Positions 43,512 to 53,006 of a DNA stretch of 64,000 bases are shown piece after piece. Source of the DNA: Paraktedonobacter sp964250225 (GTDB lineage: Bacteria; Chloroflexota; Ktedonobacteria; Ktedonobacterales; Ktedonobacteraceae); contig CAXUEY010000004.1 in the NCBI GenBank assembly GCA_964250225.1, positions 9,999-73,998 of the forward strand, given 5' to 3'. The stretch's first letter is position 1; each line of letters begins with the position of its first letter. The notes under the pieces are model-generated. The model was given only the letters and a program-made list of their open reading frames with translations. It searched no databases and was not told the DNA's origin. The translations under genes were made by a program, and so were the position numbers.

Positions 43512-44783
43512 ATGTCTCTAGAAATTGACACGGTTATCAACAGCCAGGGCGCGCCACGCCTGGCAAAACAGCAATGTTATGATGCACTTCTTCTTGACGC
43601 TTCCTTGCGCCAATCTCTGGCAACCGCGCGTTCTCTTGGGAGCCGCGGTCTATGCATTGCAGCGTTGACTACCCGTGAGCGGCTGCCCTCACCGACGTTC
43701 GCATCGCGCTGGTGTCGACAAAAATTCGTCTGCCCAGCGCCTGAAGGAACGCTGGATTATCTGTGCTATCTCCTACACATCTTGCAAACCACCAGTATAC
43801 GTGTATTGATCTCCTCATCAGATGGCACCATAGAATTACTTCGGCACCATCGCGCACAGCTTGAGCAGTATACACACATTGCCCTGGCTCAAGAGCCTGC
43901 TTTAAGCATAGCCATTAATAAAGAGCACACCATTCACATCGCCAAAAATCTGGGCATAGCTGTGCCGCCAGGTGTCCATTTGAAAGCAGAGGATGATGTG
44001 GACGCAGCTTTGCGCGAGATTGGCCTGCCGGCGGTGGTGAAACCAACCGAGTCCTGGGATAAACGTGGAGGAGTACGTCAGGAGGTGCAGTTTGTCACCA
44101 CATCTGTTGAGGCCCACCATGCAGTTGAGGTGCTGACGCGCAGGGGTGCTGAGGTGCTTGTGCAGCGGTTTATTCCAGGCGTGCGGGAAGCTATTTGTCT
44201 GTTCTATGCAGATGGGCAGGTCTATGCTCAATTCGCGCAGTCCTCCAGGCGTATGAATCCGCCAGCTGGCGGAGCCTCGGTTTTGCGCCAGAGCATCGCT
44301 CTTCCAGCAGATATTAGCACACAGGCAGAGCAATTAGTACGCGCCATCAATTTAGAGGGGTATAGTATGGTGGAATTTCGGCGTGATGCGGCTGGCACGC
44401 CCTATCTGATGGAGATTAACTCGCGTTTAACTGGGAGCGTTGATCTGGCTGTGCGCGCGGGCGTCGATTTCCCTCATCTCCTTTACCAATGGGCTATGGG
44501 AGAGTGCATCAAGCGCGTGCCGGGATATCGCACAGATGTGTGGATGCGTGACCTGGCAGGCGACATTGCCACCACCGCCGCAACTATCGTGCAACGTGGC
44601 CGCCCAGGAGTTGCGCCGCCCACGCGTGCCCTACGTGATTTTTGCACTTCATGCTTTATGCCGATGCACTATGACTATCTCGATGGCAGAGATCCCCTGC
44701 CCGCAGGCTCAGCTATCGTGAGTTGGTGCTGGCATCTCCCAGAAATGATCAAAAACTCATGTATGCGTAGAAAGACGCGGTAA
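43512..44783 (+). CDS. ATP-grasp ligase, copy 1
   Basis: This 423-residue protein of the ATP-grasp superfamily (carbamoyl-phosphate-synthase-like) joins a carboxylate to an amine or thiol through an acyl phosphate. N-terminal Rossmann-like part: YDALLLDASLRQSLATARSL. ATP-binding part: GLPAVVKPTESW, then VLVQRFIPGVREAICLF, then MVEFRRDAAGTPYLMEINSRL, which has the Mg-binding Glu and Asn. The acceptor is unknown; similar genes lie in capsule loci, where they may attach amino acids to sugars. It is clearly paralogous to the minus-strand ATP-grasp gene that converges on it, and both end at the same hairpin. Confidence 0.85.
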   Translation: MSLEIDTVINSQGAPRLAKQQCYDALLLDASLRQSLATARSLGSRGLCIAALTTRERLPSPTFASRWCRQKFVCPAPEGTLDYLCYLLHILQTTSIRVLISSSDGTIELLRHHRAQLEQYTHIALAQEPALSIAINKEHTIHIAKNLGIAVPPGVHLKAEDDVDAALREIGLPAVVKPTESWDKRGGVRQEVQFVTTSVEAHHAVEVLTRRGAEVLVQRFIPGVREAICLFYADGQVYAQFAQSSRRMNPPAGGASVLRQSIALPADISTQAEQLVRAINLEGYSMVEFRRDAAGTPYLMEINSRLTGSVDLAVRAGVDFPHLLYQWAMGECIKRVPGYRTDVWMRDLAGDIATTAATIVQRGRPGVAPPTRALRDFCTSCFMPMHYDYLDGRDPLPAGSAIVSWCWHLPEMIKNSCMRRKTR

Positions 44784-44830
44784 ATCTAGTAATATATCGA
44801 TATATTGTAAAAATACTCAAATCTTTCAGG

Positions 44831-44886
44831 AACTTGCTCAAGAATCTTTTCTTATGGAAAGAAAAGATTCTTGAGCAAGTTTTTTA
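44831..44886. terminator. 23-bp stem terminator shared by convergent ATP-grasp genes
   Basis: The arms 44831-44853 and 44859-44881 are perfect reverse complements with a 5-base loop. T6 follows on the plus strand, and the opposite flank is short of T, so it is strongest for the plus-strand gene. The right arm also encodes the last codons of the minus-strand ATP-grasp protein, whose stop lies in the loop-proximal end. Confidence 0.9.
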
Positions 44887-46171
44887 TTCTCTCCAGGTGT
44901 TTGCGTAGAGTACGCGCTATAACGCGCCCAAAATCTACTGTCTCGTTCAGCGCTGGCTTGAGATCGCGCCAATCGAGATAATCATAATGGGCAGGCACAC
45001 AAAACGCGGCGAGAAAAGCGCCAAACGCCCTGAGCGGCGGCGTTACCCCAGGTCGGCCACGTTGCGTGATAGTTTGCAAGGTGGTGAGCAAATCCCCTTG
45101 CAGGTAGCGCATCCATTCGCCAACGCGGTAGGTAGCAACGTGTGCAATGGGTTCGCCACTGGCCCATTGAAAAATGAGATGCGGAAAATCGACGCCCGCG
45201 CGCACAGCCACCTCAATCGAGGCCGAGAGGCGCGGATTGATCTCCATCAGGTACGGTTTGCCGGTAGCGTCGCGTCGGAACTCGACTTCACAATATCCCT
45301 CCAGGTTCGCAGCTCGTACCAGGCGTTCGGCCTGCTCACCAATATCTTCCGGCACAGCGATGCTCTGTCGAAAGACAGATGTGCCTCCCAGCGGCGGTTG
45401 CATGCGTTTGGCCCATTGAGCGAAACACGCGTAAACCTCGCCTCCTGCATAAAGGAAATTTACTGCCTCACAGCGACCCGAAAGAAATTGCTGAATCAGT
45501 ACGCTTCCACCCAGATATACTGCCTCCTCAACCGCGCGTCTGGCCTCATCAGCGCTCGTCACAAGCTGGCAGGACAGGCGCACGCTCTTCTGCTCACCCC
45601 AGACCCAGGAACATGCCGGCTTGACCACTGCTGGCAGTCCGACTTCCCGCAGAGCCCCTGGCACCTCTTCCACTGTCGCTACCTGGACACTGGCGGGCAC
45701 GCCGATGCTCAACTCGCGCGCCAGCGCTAGCGTGCGGTCTTTATTGACCGCAATATCTAGCGCGGCCTCTGAGGCAATAGCCAACTTTGTATGCTTCCCC
45801 AGCCGCTCGCGATGCTGGCGTAGAATATCCAGTGTGCCATCAGATGAGGTGATGAGTACACGTGCGGGGGTGGTCTCAAGAAGGTGCTCCAGATACTCCA
45901 CATACTGTTCTGAAGTCTGTTCATAGTCCGGAGCGACAAATGTTTCCTGGCACCAGCGTGAGACAAACGTTGGGAGATGCGCGGCCTTGTTTGCGACCTC
46001 TAACGCGGCGACGCGCATCCCACACCTTCCCAATGAGCGCACTGTCACTAGCGATTGACGTAGATGAGCGTCCAGAACCAGCGCGTCGTATGTTTTTACC
46101 GGTGTTGCAGGCGGGGAGAGCACCTGCTGCCTGCCAGTAAATTCCTGAGAACTATGCATATAGTGCTCCAT
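44852..46171 (-). CDS. ATP-grasp ligase, copy 2
   Basis: This 439-residue paralogue of the plus-strand neighbour shares the same blocks: YDALVLDAHLRQSLVTVRSLG, LPAVVKPACSW, VLIQQFLSGRCEAVNF and EVEFRRDATGKPYLMEINPR. The first ATG (46171) directly follows the stop of the upstream gene. An ATG four codons later (46159) has GGAG 6 bases before it and may be the true start. It is the last gene of the long minus-strand polysaccharide operon. Its last eight codons form one arm of the terminator hairpin. The substrate is unknown; attachment of an amino acid to a glycan or lipid is an inference from the neighbourhood. Confidence 0.85.
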   Translation of the reverse strand: MEHYMHSSQEFTGRQQVLSPPATPVKTYDALVLDAHLRQSLVTVRSLGRCGMRVAALEVANKAAHLPTFVSRWCQETFVAPDYEQTSEQYVEYLEHLLETTPARVLITSSDGTLDILRQHRERLGKHTKLAIASEAALDIAVNKDRTLALARELSIGVPASVQVATVEEVPGALREVGLPAVVKPACSWVWGEQKSVRLSCQLVTSADEARRAVEEAVYLGGSVLIQQFLSGRCEAVNFLYAGGEVYACFAQWAKRMQPPLGGTSVFRQSIAVPEDIGEQAERLVRAANLEGYCEVEFRRDATGKPYLMEINPRLSASIEVAVRAGVDFPHLIFQWASGEPIAHVATYRVGEWMRYLQGDLLTTLQTITQRGRPGVTPPLRAFGAFLAAFCVPAHYDYLDWRDLKPALNETVDFGRVIARTLRKHLERIKNLLKNLFFP

Positions 46172-47398
46172 TCAATGCACCCTGGCTACGCGATGAGCGA
46201 CTGCGCGTGCCACCCGCGGAGCCGTTGCCGGCACCCCACCAACGAAACGATAGAGTGGCCCAAAACTTTGTAAGGCAGAGAAACCGACGAAATAGAGTCC
46301 AGGTATGCTGCTTTCAAACCACTGATTGAGGATGGGTGAGCCAAGATGAGTCTTAATCTGCGCCAGGGCTGTCGGACTAAGCATAGGCAAGCGCCTGATA
46401 TCCGCCTCATAGCCCGTAGCCAGGATCACATGCTCTACCTGTAAGTGTGTGTTATCAGCGAGAGCCAATCCCACTCCTCTATCGTTCTCCTCCATGCTGG
46501 TGACCGTCTGCCCCTCGTGCAGCGTCACTTTGCCGATGACGCGCTCCCGCAGCCAATCAGATCCCCCTGGATGATGGTTATTGTTGATGATGCCATCTTT
46601 ACGCACCTGTGCCAGACCTTGAAAAAGATAGGGAAATGCCTCCAGTCCCCAATATTTCCAGCCCGGTGCGATAGCCGAGTTTGGCGCGCGCAGACGCTCG
46701 ATCAGGGGACGCGGGTCGTCGTTATCCGGGGCTAGCCACGAAATAGGCCGTCGCGCAATCAAATCTACCTCGGCTCCGGCTTCGTGCAGTAGCGCCGAGT
46801 ATTCCACCGCGCTCTGGCCGCCACCGATGATGGCCACCTTTTGCCCGGCGAAACGCCGAAAATCGTTGTGGTCGCCGGAATGACTGAGTAGCTCTCCCGG
46901 CAGCTTGGGGTACTCAACAGGAATACGCTGATAATAGCTGAGTCCAACCGCCATAACCACCGCTGTAGCTTCTACCACGCGCCCATCTGCCAGCGTCAGC
47001 AGAAAATGTCGGCGCGTGTGCTCAAGTGCGGAGACATAGACCGGATCAACCATAGGTACAGCCTGTTCTTGAAACCACATACTATAATCGATGAATGTCT
47101 GGACGGGCAGTGGATAGCAGGCACTATGCTCTGAAACCCGAAAAAAGTCCTGCAAGCCATATTCTTTGCGCGGATCGGATAGATTGGTGGCCCACCAATG
47201 GGAACGTAAAAACATGCCTGGCGGCATCTTGTCCCGCCAGAGTTCCAATGGTTTCCCAAAAATCGCGACACGTAACCCTTGCGCCGCCAGATGGGCCGCC
47301 GTTGAAATAATATAGTGTCGGGCTCCAACGAGATCTACATCGTATTGGGTAGAGGCACGATTTTCCTGCATCTCCTGTATTTTTGATATTGCACTCAT
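46172..47398 (-). CDS. Flavoprotein monooxygenase-like protein with degenerate FAD motif
   Basis: This 408-residue protein is similar to the single-component flavin monooxygenase/ornithine hydroxylase group. Second nucleotide site: KVAIIGGGQSAVEYSALL, intact for NAD(P)H. Other family features: WRDKMPPGMFLRSHWWATNL, and HVILATGYEAD near the C-terminus. The N-terminal FAD fingerprint, normally VGAGPYGLS, reads VGARHYIIS, so the second and third glycines are lost; several codons differ, so one sequencing error cannot explain it. FAD binding may be weakened or lost. It lies between the methyltransferase and ATP-grasp genes with almost no spacing, so it is expressed with them. Confidence 0.8.
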   Translation of the reverse strand: MSAISKIQEMQENRASTQYDVDLVGARHYIISTAAHLAAQGLRVAIFGKPLELWRDKMPPGMFLRSHWWATNLSDPRKEYGLQDFFRVSEHSACYPLPVQTFIDYSMWFQEQAVPMVDPVYVSALEHTRRHFLLTLADGRVVEATAVVMAVGLSYYQRIPVEYPKLPGELLSHSGDHNDFRRFAGQKVAIIGGGQSAVEYSALLHEAGAEVDLIARRPISWLAPDNDDPRPLIERLRAPNSAIAPGWKYWGLEAFPYLFQGLAQVRKDGIINNNHHPGGSDWLRERVIGKVTLHEGQTVTSMEENDRGVGLALADNTHLQVEHVILATGYEADIRRLPMLSPTALAQIKTHLGSPILNQWFESSIPGLYFVGFSALQSFGPLYRFVGGVPATAPRVARAVAHRVARVH

Positions 47399-47417
47399 AA
47401 ATGTAGACCCTTTCTTT

Positions 47418-48164
47418 TTATTTCACTAAAACTAGCAACCGCCACACACTGAATACCCGCGCCGCCAGATCCTGGTGAACGGCATATAGGAGCAGCGCGG
47501 GCAGCCTATATAGACCGAGAAGCGTCACCTTCGCCAGCTTTTTCAGCAGGCGCAGCGGTTTCCCTTTGATCGCGCGCCAGGGGGTGGTATCCAGCGGTGG
47601 TAGCACATAGAAGTAATCAACCACCTCATAGCCCAGATCCTTGAAGATGGTCAGCGCGATATCTTTGGTAAAGAAGTGGAGATGTCCAGTTGCACGCCGA
47701 AACTCAATCAAGCGATTGCGTAAGGCAGAGGTCATTGTGACATCGAGTGGCAGTACAAAGAGCTTGTACTCGCTTTTTCCTTTGATATCGCGTAACACCT
47801 GAAAGACGTTTTCAAAGTGTTCAAGAACGCCAATCATCAACAAGAGATCGAAGCACCCGTGCTCTTCCTGGAGGAAATCTCCTCTTTTAAAATGCAAGGC
47901 CGCATTTTCGTTAGCGCGTGCCTGCTCAATAGCATAGGGGGCGATATCGTAGCCCAGGAATGTACAGTCTGGCTTCATCGTTTGTTGTAGCAAGCGTAGA
48001 ACCTCCCCGACGCCGCACCCTACATCGCATACCTTCTGAGGATTGAGCTGATTGCGCTGCAACGCCTGCTGCACGGCAGCAGCACGCCAGAAAGCCGCAT
48101 CACGATGCCAGCCAGGGTTATTGTGCAGATATTGCCCATTGATATAAAAATCTGCTTCCGCCAT
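47418..48164 (-). CDS. Class I SAM-dependent methyltransferase
   Basis: This 248-residue protein has motif I VCDVGCGVGEVLRLL near residue 43, an acidic strand GYDIAPYAIEQA, and the family core LLLMIGVLEHFENVF. After the Rossmann domain come about 90 residues with hydrophobic, basic segments near the C-terminus, which may touch the membrane. The target is unknown; in this polysaccharide operon a sugar or lipid-linked glycan is likely. It is spaced 19 bases from the flavoprotein gene and 27 from the membrane protein gene. Confidence 0.87.
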   Translation of the reverse strand: MAEADFYINGQYLHNNPGWHRDAAFWRAAAVQQALQRNQLNPQKVCDVGCGVGEVLRLLQQTMKPDCTFLGYDIAPYAIEQARANENAALHFKRGDFLQEEHGCFDLLLMIGVLEHFENVFQVLRDIKGKSEYKLFVLPLDVTMTSALRNRLIEFRRATGHLHFFTKDIALTIFKDLGYEVVDYFYVLPPLDTTPWRAIKGKPLRLLKKLAKVTLLGLYRLPALLLYAVHQDLAARVFSVWRLLVLVK

Positions 48165-48191
48165 ATATCCTCATTCTGTTCAATCTACGGC

Positions 48192-49106
48192 TTAAAGTGT
48201 ACATTGCAACTGAACCTGCCCATTTTGCAGGACGGTCGCAACGTGAAACGTTAAATGGACATCCCGATAGGCCGTATGTGGTTGGTCTGTCCTGAACAAT
48301 TGCGCCTCGACATGGAGGTCGTTCTGTGCCTCCGGCGTGATGGGCACCTGCTGGACCCATTTTTGTTGGGGGGTCAGTACAATTTTTGGCCAGCTCGGCG
48401 TTACTGCAACGTTGTTGACGGTCATAGCAACACTATACGTGAGCGACGTTGTTTCAAAATTCTGTACTCCCAACGAGACTGCGCATATTTTGCTGGGGGA
48501 ATTGGCCGGCAGCATCCAGAATTGTGTAAAACTGGGCTGAGGGACAGGTGGTCTGTTTACAGCAAGCCAGACGGCATTGAGCGTAATGCAGAGGGCAAGT
48601 AGCAAAAAGGCCGCATCGAGCCATGTCAGGCGTAGTTGTGGCGCTCGAACGCTTGTGGTGGTCTCAGCGTTAACATGACGCCGTATAAAGAGTGCCAGGC
48701 TTGCGCAGAGGGCAATCAGCAGCCCCAATGCAAACGTCCATGAAAGCGCCTCTAATTGGATAGAGAAGATACTGAGCACAAAGCCAACCAGGATATCGAT
48801 AGCCAGACTCAAGCCCAGACTGAGAATCAACTGGTCGGCTTTCCCGATAGCATGCCCCAATCTGAGGGGAGCAGTCTTTGGTTCCTGCTCAAATGATTTT
48901 GGACGAGCTGGCGCGTGCTGCGGCTTCTGCTCAGCAGGTCTTTTGCGAAAGAGTGCCTGGGTTAGAGTATAGCCTGGTAAATACAGCACCAGGGGTAGGC
49001 CTAGCAGCAACCCGATGATCCAGGGACGGTCAGGCAACTGCACCCAGACGACATTGAGTACTGCAAGCACCAGTGCGGCTATGAGATCGAGATTTTTGAA
49101 ACGCAT
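48192..49106 (-). CDS. DUF1616-type membrane protein
   Basis: This 304-residue protein starts with a short cytoplasmic end and two close hydrophobic segments (LIAALVLAVLNVVWVQLP, then IIGLLLGLPLVLYLPGYTL), the look of DUF1616 proteins. A basic loop follows, then two or three more membrane helices (about 95-180). The last 110 residues are an outer beta-rich domain (NFETTSLTYSVAMTV, VQQVPITPEAQNDL). The function of this family is unknown. It sits directly after the large membrane protein gene (17 bases), so the two products may act together in surface glycan handling. Confidence 0.75.
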   Translation of the reverse strand: MRFKNLDLIAALVLAVLNVVWVQLPDRPWIIGLLLGLPLVLYLPGYTLTQALFRKRPAEQKPQHAPARPKSFEQEPKTAPLRLGHAIGKADQLILSLGLSLAIDILVGFVLSIFSIQLEALSWTFALGLLIALCASLALFIRRHVNAETTTSVRAPQLRLTWLDAAFLLLALCITLNAVWLAVNRPPVPQPSFTQFWMLPANSPSKICAVSLGVQNFETTSLTYSVAMTVNNVAVTPSWPKIVLTPQQKWVQQVPITPEAQNDLHVEAQLFRTDQPHTAYRDVHLTFHVATVLQNGQVQLQCTL

Positions 49107-49123
49107 CGTAGGCTTCCTTTTTT

Positions 49124-51736
49124 TTAAGAACCTGGTCCAGTGAGCAACGCCCCGGTATCATAAATCACAAGGTTGCCACTATCAAAGACCCGGTTGATCT
49201 GAGGCAACGTGTCAAATTTTGTCAACGCGCTCTGACTGATTGGCGTGGTAAGATGTTTCGCTTCAGACTCATCAGAGACAAAGTAAAATCCTAGAGCGGG
49301 CAGAGCGGTACTCAAACGCATATCAACTACCACATATTGAATGTTGCCTGCACGCACCAGTGTTTGGTCGCCTCCCGTAAACGTTGCAGAGTAGAAGAGT
49401 GGAGAGACATCTATCAAGTCACCTATTTCAGTGACCACATGTTGATCGCCATAGGTACTCATGAGCATTTGATTGGTGCGGTCGGTACCGACGCGATGGT
49501 TTGGCCCTAGATAGAGCTGCGCCCAGATCGCTGCATTGACGCCTTCTGGCTCAACCGAGCGTCCATCGGCTCCTACCAGGTATGGGCCTGGGAGATCGGC
49601 ATACCCTGGACCAGCTTCTAGAATGACTCCACCCAGAAGTATGATTGAGAGAGCGCAAGTGACGAGAGCGACGGTTTTTTTACTCAGGGTGCGCGATGGC
49701 CAGAAATGCGTAATCAGGATGGTTATGATATAGCCAACTGCGATAAAGAGAAAGGCAGCAGAACGATCAGGGATTTCGGAACCAAAGGGTGTAAAACGAA
49801 AGGCCTGCGTGAGAGGATAGGCCAGAGCAAAAATGCCCAACATCATAGGCAGAGCAGCGCGGCGATGGATATGCCAGAGCGTTAGCAACCCAAAGGGCAA
49901 AGCAAAGGACACGATTGCGACTGCTCCCAACATCAAGAGTCGATCCCAGATAGGCGCGACTCCCGTACTTGTGCCGGTAAAGAGCGGGCGTACTGAACCG
50001 GTGCCGGTGATAATATGCTCCAACTCTATAAATGCGGTGTTAAAATAGGATGAGAGATAGCTCCAGACGGGATTGCCACCCACCAGGAAGGCATAGGCCA
50101 GCGCCATCGCTATACCAAAAATAGCCAGACTCGCCAGATGAATACGGGTCTTGCGTGCAGTTGCCGAGAAAAAGCTGATTGCAAACCAGAGCAGCAGTAG
50201 CCCATTAAAGACGAAATCGGTCATATGATGAGTGAAGGTGAGTGCCAGCAGCACAAGCCAGGAGGTAAAGATGATCCAACGCTGTTCGCCGCCGACCTGC
50301 TCATAGCGGGCCAGAATATAGAGGACACAGATGGCCAGAGGCAGCGCCAGCGTCTCATAACTATAGACCGAATCAAAAAACAGAAAATGTGGATTAGCTG
50401 TATAGATAAGTGTAGCTATGCCTGCCATGCGACTGGATCGGGTTATTTGCTCGTAGAACAGGAAGAGTGCTATCACCATTAATAGACGCGAAGCGATAAT
50501 AGGTGGAATACTGGCATAAAAAGTACTTAATCCTGTGATAGAACTGATCGCATTGGTAATGATTTCCAGGCCGGGATAATAAGGGCTGACAGGCAGCATC
50601 GAGTTGTTGCCGAAGAGTGAGCCTGTGCGTAAGAGATTATCTGCCGTGACCCAATGCAGAAAGGCATCGAAGTTTCCAATATGGAGTGGACTCTCCATGA
50701 ACGCGACCAGATAGAAGGTGATGCCAAGAGCGCATATCAAGTATAGGCGTTCAAGACGCGTGGGTGATGAAGAGAGCAGGCGTAATACATTTGGGACAAA
50801 AATAACCAGCAGACCCAGTAGAAATGGGATCTCCAGGTCGAAAGCTCCATATTGGCTCAGATAATACGAGATGGATACCAGGCTCAGACCCAGGGCATTG
50901 GTCAGAGCCAGTAGGGGAAAGAGGCCTGGCGTGATGCCTGGTTTCACAGTCCACAGGCCACGCGTGACCGGCCCTTCCGGTTGTGGCTCTTGCAAACGTG
51001 CCAGTCCGTTCCCAATGATGTTCCGCATCGCTATGCCTGCTCGGTTCAGCAAATGCGCACCGACCTCAGGCAAGGCCTCAACCTGGGCTGTTGGTTTATC
51101 CGCCACATCTGAAACTGCTGGTAAGAGCAGCGTTGACTGCTGTCTATCTTCTGCTGTGGGAGGCGTTCTGGCTGGGAGGACGGCTGTACGCTCTTGTTCC
51201 ACCGAGGATAGCTGAAGCGTCGCTTGTTCCTCAATCTCTTCCTGAGCCTGGGGATCAATCCCTGGCGCTCCGCCAAAGATGGTGACGACGAGCGCTTTTG
51301 CTTTTGAGACAGCAGGCAGGTGCCTTGTTGGGAGTTGCTCGACATCTTCCCCTGGTTTGGCCTCGTCCGCCTCAGATTGCTCAGTTTGAGTGAAAGCCAG
51401 ATGCTCGCCCTCTTCTGATACTGTGCCATCGCTTCCCGCAGGTGTTTCAACGCCGTTTGTTTCCCATGTGCGCATCGCTGTTGGCCGGGAAACGGTGTGT
51501 TGCTGACCATCTGCTGGTGCAGGTAAGACTTGCTGTCGAGCTTCTTCCGGTGTGGGCGTATGCCTGTGCAACGGAGCTAGGGAAGTGCGCGCGTGTTCTG
51601 TCGGTTCTGCCAGATGTGCCGCACGCATATAGTTTATTGGAGTATGTGGTTTCGATTCGTGTTCTGTCGGTCCTTTCAGGCGTGTTGCGCGTATACGGGC
51701 TATTGGTTTTGAGACTTTGGATTTATCCTGCGTCAT
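49124..51736 (-). CDS. Large multi-spanning membrane protein with disordered N-terminal tail
   Basis: The start at 51736 has AGGTGAT 5 bases upstream (870 residues). The first 250 residues are polar and low-complexity, with repeated Pro-Thr-Glu-His segments (e.g. PTEHESKPHTPINYMRAAHL and AEPTEHARTSLAPL) and many Glu, Gln and Thr: a disordered cytoplasmic tail. About 12 to 14 membrane helices follow (about 280-720), then an outer C-terminal domain. The arrangement resembles GT-C type transferases or glycan polymerases, but I see no confirmed catalytic motif; an aspartate lies in IGNFDAFLHW after an early helix. In this operon it is a candidate polymerase or lipid-linked glycosyltransferase. 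Confidence 0.8.
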   Translation of the reverse strand: MTQDKSKVSKPIARIRATRLKGPTEHESKPHTPINYMRAAHLAEPTEHARTSLAPLHRHTPTPEEARQQVLPAPADGQQHTVSRPTAMRTWETNGVETPAGSDGTVSEEGEHLAFTQTEQSEADEAKPGEDVEQLPTRHLPAVSKAKALVVTIFGGAPGIDPQAQEEIEEQATLQLSSVEQERTAVLPARTPPTAEDRQQSTLLLPAVSDVADKPTAQVEALPEVGAHLLNRAGIAMRNIIGNGLARLQEPQPEGPVTRGLWTVKPGITPGLFPLLALTNALGLSLVSISYYLSQYGAFDLEIPFLLGLLVIFVPNVLRLLSSSPTRLERLYLICALGITFYLVAFMESPLHIGNFDAFLHWVTADNLLRTGSLFGNNSMLPVSPYYPGLEIITNAISSITGLSTFYASIPPIIASRLLMVIALFLFYEQITRSSRMAGIATLIYTANPHFLFFDSVYSYETLALPLAICVLYILARYEQVGGEQRWIIFTSWLVLLALTFTHHMTDFVFNGLLLLWFAISFFSATARKTRIHLASLAIFGIAMALAYAFLVGGNPVWSYLSSYFNTAFIELEHIITGTGSVRPLFTGTSTGVAPIWDRLLMLGAVAIVSFALPFGLLTLWHIHRRAALPMMLGIFALAYPLTQAFRFTPFGSEIPDRSAAFLFIAVGYIITILITHFWPSRTLSKKTVALVTCALSIILLGGVILEAGPGYADLPGPYLVGADGRSVEPEGVNAAIWAQLYLGPNHRVGTDRTNQMLMSTYGDQHVVTEIGDLIDVSPLFYSATFTGGDQTLVRAGNIQYVVVDMRLSTALPALGFYFVSDESEAKHLTTPISQSALTKFDTLPQINRVFDSGNLVIYDTGALLTGPGS

Positions 51737-51740
51737 CCTA

Positions 51741-53006
51741 TCACCTCCCGTGCAATGTTTGTGCATATACAACGTTTTGAACAGCCCCACCCAGGAGTTC
51801 CTGGTATAGTTGCTCAAAATCTGCAATCACCACTTCTGCTCGGAACTTCACCGTATGCTGTTTGGCCTGGTTGCCCATATATGCTCGCTGCTCCTGGTTA
51901 TCCAATAATGTTTGCATAGCCTCCCGCAGCGCGCAAGCATCACCTGGAGCGATCAGCAGCCCTGTTTTACCATCTTCGACTACATCAATAAGGCCGCCAT
52001 TGCGTGTAGCAATCACTGGCTTGCCCATAGACATGGCTTCCAACGCGACAATACCGAACGTTTCAGCCACAATGGAAGGGATTAATCCAAGTGTACAGCG
52101 TTTCCACGCCCCCATAACCGCGTCATGTGGCCATGCCCCAAGCAGAAAAACATTGGGTGGAAGCTTTTTGTTCAGGTTTGGCAATAATGGTCGCCCGATC
52201 AACACCAGGGGCAGGTGAGTATGCAGCTCGGCATAGGCCTGCAGGAGGACTTCTATTCCTTTATCGGAAGTGATATCGCCTACAAAAAGTAAGAAACCGT
52301 CTTGTGGTAATTGTGAGAGCAGAGGATCATGGTCGTCATCGCGTATATCTACATGATCTGGCATGAAGTTTGGCATAACCTTATAAGGTACATGGTACGC
52401 ATCTAACTGATTGCCATCAGCCGTTGCCTGACTCACGGGCAAAAACAGGTCAACCGCCTGCCTCTCTCTGCCGGACCAGAAAGAGTTTGCCAGCACCGTT
52501 GGCCAGCCTTTGGCTACGCCATAAAATTCGCCGGCACAGCCCAGGCATTTTGCAAGACCAGGGCCACTGCACGGCGTACCGCGCTGCATCATGCGCCTTT
52601 GCACACATACCAGGCTATAATCATGCAGGGTCATGACTAAGCGAGCTTTACTCCAGTTTTTAAGCGGCGTAAATGAGCGAATCAGCCAGTTGTGTGCATG
52701 GACAATCTCTGGCTTCTCCTCGCGAATAATCCGATGCAAGGCCCCAAGCACTTCGGGATCGGGAAAGGGGGGGGTAAACTGCCGCCCTTTTTCAGAGAAA
52801 AGCATGCCGAGCCGCTGCATACTCCCTCGCACACGATATAAACGGACCCCGTGCTCAACCTCAAACTCTGGCTGGCCGGCATGCCGTAACGTGGCCACGG
52901 CAACCTCGTGGCCACGAGCCACCAGCGCGCGACTGAGATTCTCCACGTGGCGCTCTTCCCCACCAATGATGGGCGCATAAAACTGGGTCAGCATTAGGAT
53001 ACGCAC
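51741..53006 (-). CDS. Glycosyltransferase family 4, copy 1
   Basis: This 421-residue GT-B fold protein has the N-terminal glycine loop FYAPIIGGEERHVENLSRAL. A C-terminal donor-site block is SIVAETFGIVALEAMSMGKP, with the E(x7)E motif, followed by TRNGGLIDVVEDGKTG. The middle has two CxxC-like pairs (CSGPGLAKCLGCAG), also seen in related capsule GT4 enzymes. It transfers a sugar from a nucleotide donor to a growing glycan at the inner membrane. It overlaps the upstream GT4 gene by 13 bases and ends within the ribosome site of the membrane protein gene, showing tight coupling. Confidence 0.93.
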   Translation of the reverse strand: MRILMLTQFYAPIIGGEERHVENLSRALVARGHEVAVATLRHAGQPEFEVEHGVRLYRVRGSMQRLGMLFSEKGRQFTPPFPDPEVLGALHRIIREEKPEIVHAHNWLIRSFTPLKNWSKARLVMTLHDYSLVCVQRRMMQRGTPCSGPGLAKCLGCAGEFYGVAKGWPTVLANSFWSGRERQAVDLFLPVSQATADGNQLDAYHVPYKVMPNFMPDHVDIRDDDHDPLLSQLPQDGFLLFVGDITSDKGIEVLLQAYAELHTHLPLVLIGRPLLPNLNKKLPPNVFLLGAWPHDAVMGAWKRCTLGLIPSIVAETFGIVALEAMSMGKPVIATRNGGLIDVVEDGKTGLLIAPGDACALREAMQTLLDNQEQRAYMGNQAKQHTVKFRAEVVIADFEQLYQELLGGAVQNVVYAQTLHGR

